From: Verrucomicrobiota bacterium
GTDB lineage: Bacteria; Chlamydiota; Chlamydiia; Chlamydiales; JAEYWL01
Direction of reading: 5' to 3'
DNA: 10,533 nucleotides
Assembly: GCA_023428915.1 (NCBI GenBank)
Contig: JAEYWL010000055.1
Span: 1-10,533, forward strand
Part shown: one piece after another, positions 7,701-10,533 of the stretch
How the letters are laid out: each line of letters opens with the position of its first letter
Position numbering within the stretch: position 1 is the stretch's first letter
Notes under the pieces: model-generated
What the model saw: the letters and a program-made list of their open reading frames with translations, nothing else
Database searches by the model: none
What the model was told of the DNA's origin: nothing
Made by a program: the position numbers and the translations under genes

Positions 7701-10393
7701 GCTCCGGTAAAAGCTCGCTGGTATTTGACACAGTGTATGCTGAAGGGCAGCGCCGCTATATCGAATCGCTTTCCGCATACGCCAGGCAATTTGTAAAGCA
7801 AATGCCAAAGGCCCGCGTAGGACGGGTTGAAGGCTTATCCCCTGCCATTGCTATTGAGCAAAAGTCCCATGCCGGCAATCCGCGCAGTACCGTCGGCACA
7901 ATGACTGAAATTTACGACTATTTACGCGTCCTTTATGCGCGCAAGGGAACCCCCCACGACCCTGAGACTGGTGAAGAGATCAAAGCGATAAGCCGCGACC
8001 ACGTGGTGGACCGGATTTTGACCTATCCGCAGCAGGAAAAAATTCAAATTTTAGCGCCTCTGTTCCTAAGAAAAAATGATAAGTTTGAAGAAGTAGCCGC
8101 GCGCTTTAAGCGCCAGGGGTTTTTAAAAATCCGCCTGAACGGTCAATATTATGAATTGGAAGACGATGCTGCTATTCCGTTTGACAGGAAACGAAAAAAT
8201 GAATTGGCGCTTGTGATTGACCGGTTAAAGGTAGAGCCTGCCATTCGTCCAAGATTGCATGAAGCCATTGAAAATGCTGCTAAAATTAGTGACAACAAGG
8301 TTGTAATTGCCAGAGAAACCGGCGATGTGTTTTACAATATGTCATTTTCGGTGGAAAGCACCGGAAAATCTTATCCGGAAATAACAGCAAAAACATTTGC
8401 CTTTAATATTTCGGAAGGCATGTGCCCCGCCTGTGAAGGGCTTGGGGTGCAATACGGCGCCAACCTCGCCAGCCATCCTGAAGTAGCAGGCCGCACTGTA
8501 ATTGGCTTGATGCGTGAGTTTTGGGACGGAGGAAGCGCTATGGCTTTCGACCTTTTACACACCTTTTTAAAAGCAGAACAAATCCCGCCGCATCAGCAAA
8601 TCTATAAGCTGACACCTTCGCAATTGCAACTCTTAATGGAAGGTTCCCCCGCCGATGTATGGTACACAGCTAATAAAGCGCTTAAATTTCGCTGGCCCGG
8701 CATAAATTTCGCTCTGACTAAAGTCAATCGCTCTCTGGTAAGGGAGCTTAAAGAAATGCTGGTTATGCTCTTTGACGAAATGCCCTGTCCTAGCTGTAAA
8801 GGGGCCCGTGTTAATTTGCTGGCTCAGCATGTCACACTGCTAGGACACAATATTCAGCAATTTTGCGGGATGACAATTGCCGACTCTCTAGCTTTTATCG
8901 AGTCTATTTCTTTAGAAGCTGCCGAAGAAAAAATTCTGGGTGAAGTGCTGCAGCAGTTGCAAAGCCGGCTGCGTTTTTTGTGCGAGGTAGGCCTAGAGTA
9001 TATATCGCTTAATCGCTCAGCCCCTTCCTTAAGCGGCGGGGAAGCGCAGCGCATTCGCTTAGCCAGGCAGCTCGGCAGCGGTTTAACAGGCGTGCTTTAT
9101 GTACTGGATGAGCCGACCATCGGCCTCCACCCCAGAGATAACGATCGCTTAAATAAGGCCTTAATGCAATTAAAAGACCTCGGCAACACTTTGCTGCTAG
9201 TCGAACATGACCCCTTGACTATTGAAAAGGCTGATTATGTGCTCGATTTTGGCCCGCAAGCCGGTGACAAAGGCGGCCGCATTATTGCAGAAGGTACTGT
9301 TTCCCAAATTAAAAAAAATCCCAATTCTTTAACCGGGGCCTATCTGTCCGGTAAAAAAGAGATTGAAGGCGGTTCTAAACGGTGCAAGCCTTCAAAGCAA
9401 TTCCTGACTATCTCGAATGCCGCAATGCATAATTTAAAGAACATTACCGTTGCGTTCCCTGTGGGTTGCTTTAGCTGCATTACAGGAGTATCCGGTTCAG
9501 GTAAATCGACTTTAATGCATCAAATCATGCATCCGGCTCTTGAGCGGGGTTTAGCTAACCGCGTTGACTCCGTGCAATATGCGGGTTCGACTATTTCCGG
9601 CATTTCCGCATTTGACAACCTCATTGTCTTGGACCAAAATCCGATTGGCCATACTGTACGCTCCGATGTCGGCACCTATGTAGATGCCCTTAAAACCATG
9701 CGGGAATTTTTTGCCCAGCTGCCGGAAGCTCAAATCCGGGGTTTGATGCCGCGCAACTTCAGCTTCAACCATAAGCATGGAATGTGCACTGGCTGCATGG
9801 GCCTGGGCTATAAGCAAATTGAAATGCATTTCCTGCCACCTATCAAAGTGACTTGCACGGATTGCCACGGCTTGCGCTTAAACCCTTTGAGCTTGCAAGT
9901 CTGCTATGCGGGTAAAAATTTTGGTCAATATCTCGACACTACAGTTGCAGAAGCAAGAGAGATATTTCAACACAATCGGCGCATCGCCCGCATCTTAGAT
10001 ACCCTCATACAGGTAGGTTTAGGCTACCTTAAATTAGGCCAGGAGATGAATAGTCTTTCCGGCGGAGAGGCGCAGCGCATCCGCTTAAGCTGCGAGCTAA
10101 GTAAGCGGGCTACCGGCAAAACGGTCTATCTTTTAGATGAACCCACAACCGGCTTGCATTTTGACGATATTGACAAGCTGCTCAAGGTATTGCGCGCTTT
10201 AACAGCTAAAGGAAATACGGTAATCCTCATCGAACACAATGTCGATGTGATTGTTAATGCTGATTACCTGGTTGATCTTGGCCCGGATGCAGGTGAAAAG
10301 GGTGGCGAGCTTGTAGCGGCCGGCACTCCGGCCGAGGTGGCGAGCTGCAAAAACTCCTGGACTGGCAAGTATTTAAAAAAATCTGGCCGTTAA
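4709..10393 (+). CDS. uvrA: Double-length excinuclease ABC subunit A (tandem UvrA fusion)
   Basis: UvrA is the damage-recognition ATPase of nucleotide excision repair. It loads UvrB at lesions and acts in the cytoplasm on DNA. A normal UvrA has ~940 residues with two ABC modules; this protein has 1894 residues and four. Half 1 spans ~1-925, then a Lys-rich linker (~945-963), then half 2 at ~964-1894. Walker A lysines are K38, K646, K1001 and K1599. LSGGEAQR signatures begin at 488, 829, 1441 and 1783. Walker B Asp-Glu pairs are 514-515, 856-857, 1467-1468 and 1810-1811. All four sites therefore look catalytically complete. Zinc CxxC pairs are 276/279 with 407/410, 739/742 with 762/765, 1239/1242 with 1360/1363, and 1693/1696 with 1716/1719. 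UvrB-binding-type regions lie near 131-210 and 1095-1180. Tandem UvrA is established in Chlamydia. The halves have diverged in complementary ways in signature domain II. The gene is less AT-rich than its left neighbours. Confidence 0.97.
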   Translation: MEEQIHLKQVKVHNLKGVDLTLNRGELVVFTGVSGSGKSSLAFDTLYAEGQRRYVESLSSHARRQMSELSKPDVALVSGLTPTISIEQKTAGRNPRSTVGTMTEIYDFLRVLYARVGTPYCPVSGKPVAPQSRERIIKTVQNTLIGSKIIILAPYARQKKGEFKDAFQELLRKGFMRAKVDGKFVDLDEELTLDRNLAHDVDVVIDRIAVNEDSQARIAEAILNALNMSNNMCLVHFQDSGEEQLFSMHAFSPESGISYSALEPNDFSFNSPAGMCPRCHGLGIANDFDLNKVINSNLSIAEDCCSVATSYQTVRYRNIYDNIARLYGFKVTTPWKKLSEDAKRVFLHGTGDDRWIKMQFIHPHSGAAWVDRVKWKGALYEAHQRYAEAKSNSYRKNMEGLMIQQVCPECQGARLKPYPAAAQLGGKKIHQVSAMTVSEALAFCQGLQLTGSEAIIAKDLLNEIIQRLGFLQEVGLHYLTLDRTAPTLSGGEAQRVRLASQIGSGLVGITYILDEPSIGLHPRDNKKLIATLKHLRDIGNTVVVVEHDEETMWEADRVVDFGPGPGVKGGEILVNGSIKELLNNKRSITGAYLAGRRSISIPSERRSPNKEQLKVLGASHNNLKNADIEIPLGLFVCVTGVSGSGKSSLVTDILYPALANHLHHAELPVGQHKEIQGIEYLDKVIAIDQTPIGRNPRSNPATYIKLFDEIRDLFSQLPESQARGYKPGRFSFNVKDGSCPRCEGMGQLKIDMDFLEDAWEECPQCHGKRFDSSTLSVLFKGHNIFDVLDMDVAQTSELFENFPAISRKLELLKKVGMEYIKLGQSSTTLSGGEAQRIKLAKELVRPATSKTLYILDEPTTGLHFYDIQHLLNVLHELVANGNTVLVIEHNMDVVKTADWIIDIGPEGGRFGGEVVAQGTPEQIAAMDTPTGHAIRHALEHDPAALIKEASKRKKTKSAKSSTRAIDFITVEGAEQNNLKLINAAIPREKITVCTGPSGSGKSSLVFDTVYAEGQRRYIESLSAYARQFVKQMPKARVGRVEGLSPAIAIEQKSHAGNPRSTVGTMTEIYDYLRVLYARKGTPHDPETGEEIKAISRDHVVDRILTYPQQEKIQILAPLFLRKNDKFEEVAARFKRQGFLKIRLNGQYYELEDDAAIPFDRKRKNELALVIDRLKVEPAIRPRLHEAIENAAKISDNKVVIARETGDVFYNMSFSVESTGKSYPEITAKTFAFNISEGMCPACEGLGVQYGANLASHPEVAGRTVIGLMREFWDGGSAMAFDLLHTFLKAEQIPPHQQIYKLTPSQLQLLMEGSPADVWYTANKALKFRWPGINFALTKVNRSLVRELKEMLVMLFDEMPCPSCKGARVNLLAQHVTLLGHNIQQFCGMTIADSLAFIESISLEAAEEKILGEVLQQLQSRLRFLCEVGLEYISLNRSAPSLSGGEAQRIRLARQLGSGLTGVLYVLDEPTIGLHPRDNDRLNKALMQLKDLGNTLLLVEHDPLTIEKADYVLDFGPQAGDKGGRIIAEGTVSQIKKNPNSLTGAYLSGKKEIEGGSKRCKPSKQFLTISNAAMHNLKNITVAFPVGCFSCITGVSGSGKSTLMHQIMHPALERGLANRVDSVQYAGSTISGISAFDNLIVLDQNPIGHTVRSDVGTYVDALKTMREFFAQLPEAQIRGLMPRNFSFNHKHGMCTGCMGLGYKQIEMHFLPPIKVTCTDCHGLRLNPLSLQVCYAGKNFGQYLDTTVAEAREIFQHNRRIARILDTLIQVGLGYLKLGQEMNSLSGGEAQRIRLSCELSKRATGKTVYLLDEPTTGLHFDDIDKLLKVLRALTAKGNTVILIEHNVDVIVNADYLVDLGPDAGEKGGELVAAGTPAEVASCKNSWTGKYLKKSGR

Positions 10394-10420
10394 AATCTTT
10401 CCCTCACTTACGCAAACTAA

Positions 10421-10456
10421 ATCTTGATCTTAATCTTGATCATGATCTTAATCTTG
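10421..10456. repeat. Six-copy hexanucleotide repeat (ATCTTR)
   Basis: Six consecutive hexamers follow uvrA: ATCTTG, ATCTTA, ATCTTG, ATCATG, ATCTTA, ATCTTG. Only one copy departs from ATCTTR. A GATCATGATC palindrome lies at 10437-10446. The array starts 27 bases after the uvrA stop and is followed by a pyrimidine-rich stretch. It is a simple-sequence repeat that could vary in copy number. No terminator stem was recognised here. Confidence 0.75.
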
Positions 10457-10487
10457 CTTTTCTTCAACTTTTCTAAATTCGAGCTTT

Positions 10488-10533
10488 ATGTCTCAGTCGG
10501 TAAGGAAACGCTTAATATCTACCAAGGAGATTA
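10488..10533 (+). CDS. Possible start of a downstream gene, cut by the window edge
   Basis: An ATG at 10488 opens a frame that stays open to the window end: MSQSVRKRLISTKEI, 15 codons. Only GAG at 10481-10483 could act as a ribosome binding site, four bases upstream. The peptide is too short to recognise. The competing reading is that this is still intergenic and that AAGGAGA at 10524-10530 serves a start just beyond the edge. Confidence 0.25.
   Translation, partial: MSQSVRKRLISTKEI
10524..10530 (+). promoter_or_regulatory. Shine-Dalgarno-like site at the window edge
   Basis: AAGGAGA is a near-perfect ribosome binding site three bases before the window ends. It could serve a + strand gene starting a few bases beyond. 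It could equally be coding sequence of the frame that opens at 10488. Confidence 0.35.

Noticed and set aside
7309..7731. 140-codon minus-strand frame inside uvrA, and other long antisense frames in the gene
   Set aside because: They lie opposite conserved UvrA domains and have no independent start signals or protein-like features. They are shadows of the uvrA frame.
10418..10490. Minus-strand short frame ending in repeated Lys-Ile codons across the hexamer array
   Set aside because: It is bounded by an in-frame stop after about 25 codons, has no convincing start, and its sequence simply reflects the repeat.
1..10533. tRNA, rRNA, CRISPR array, insertion sequence, integrase or attachment site
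   Set aside because: No cloverleaf, array of spaced repeats, transposase-like protein or terminal inverted repeats was found.

Overview
The window looks like the chromosome of a member of the phylum Chlamydiae, most likely an amoeba-associated 'environmental' chlamydia. The main clue is a double-length uvrA of 1894 codons that encodes two complete UvrA units in tandem. This layout is known from Chlamydia, where UvrA is about 1.8 kb-residue scale rather than the usual ~940 residues. The AT-rich neighbours with eukaryote-like traits fit an intracellular bacterium. The genus cannot be fixed from the sequence alone.

Layout, left to right. Positions 1-491 hold no convincing gene: AT-rich DNA with phased T-tracts, one terminator-like hairpin and a candidate promoter. 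At 492-1559 (+) is a secreted protein: signal peptide, a heavy-metal-associated (HMA)-like domain with an unusual CxxxC pair, a beta-rich domain, and a long Pro/Asn/Tyr/Ser/Gln-rich disordered tail. A 17-bp hairpin follows. At 1642-2793 (+) is an unrecognised protein with a Ser-rich N-terminus and an SV40-like acidic-Ser/basic nuclear-localisation-type motif, so a candidate host-directed effector. At 2826-4559 (-), convergent with it, is a membrane-anchored glycosyltransferase resembling the GT34 (GMA12/MNN10, xylosyltransferase) family of eukaryotic Golgi enzymes. A divergent 149-bp promoter region separates this from uvrA at 4709-10393 (+). After uvrA comes a six-copy hexanucleotide repeat and possibly the first codons of another + strand gene at 10488.

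How the genes work together. uvrA is a housekeeping nucleotide-excision-repair gene with its own promoter and a strong ribosome binding site on a TTG start. The three genes to its left are more AT-rich, are separated by their own signals, and show no metabolic link to repair. They read as an accessory block of exported or host-interacting proteins placed next to a core gene. No tRNA, rRNA, CRISPR, insertion sequence or integrase was seen. No complete multi-gene defence or biosynthetic system is visible. The most novel points are the complementary sequence decay of the two UvrA halves, the nuclear-targeting-like motif, and the eukaryote-type glycosyltransferase.
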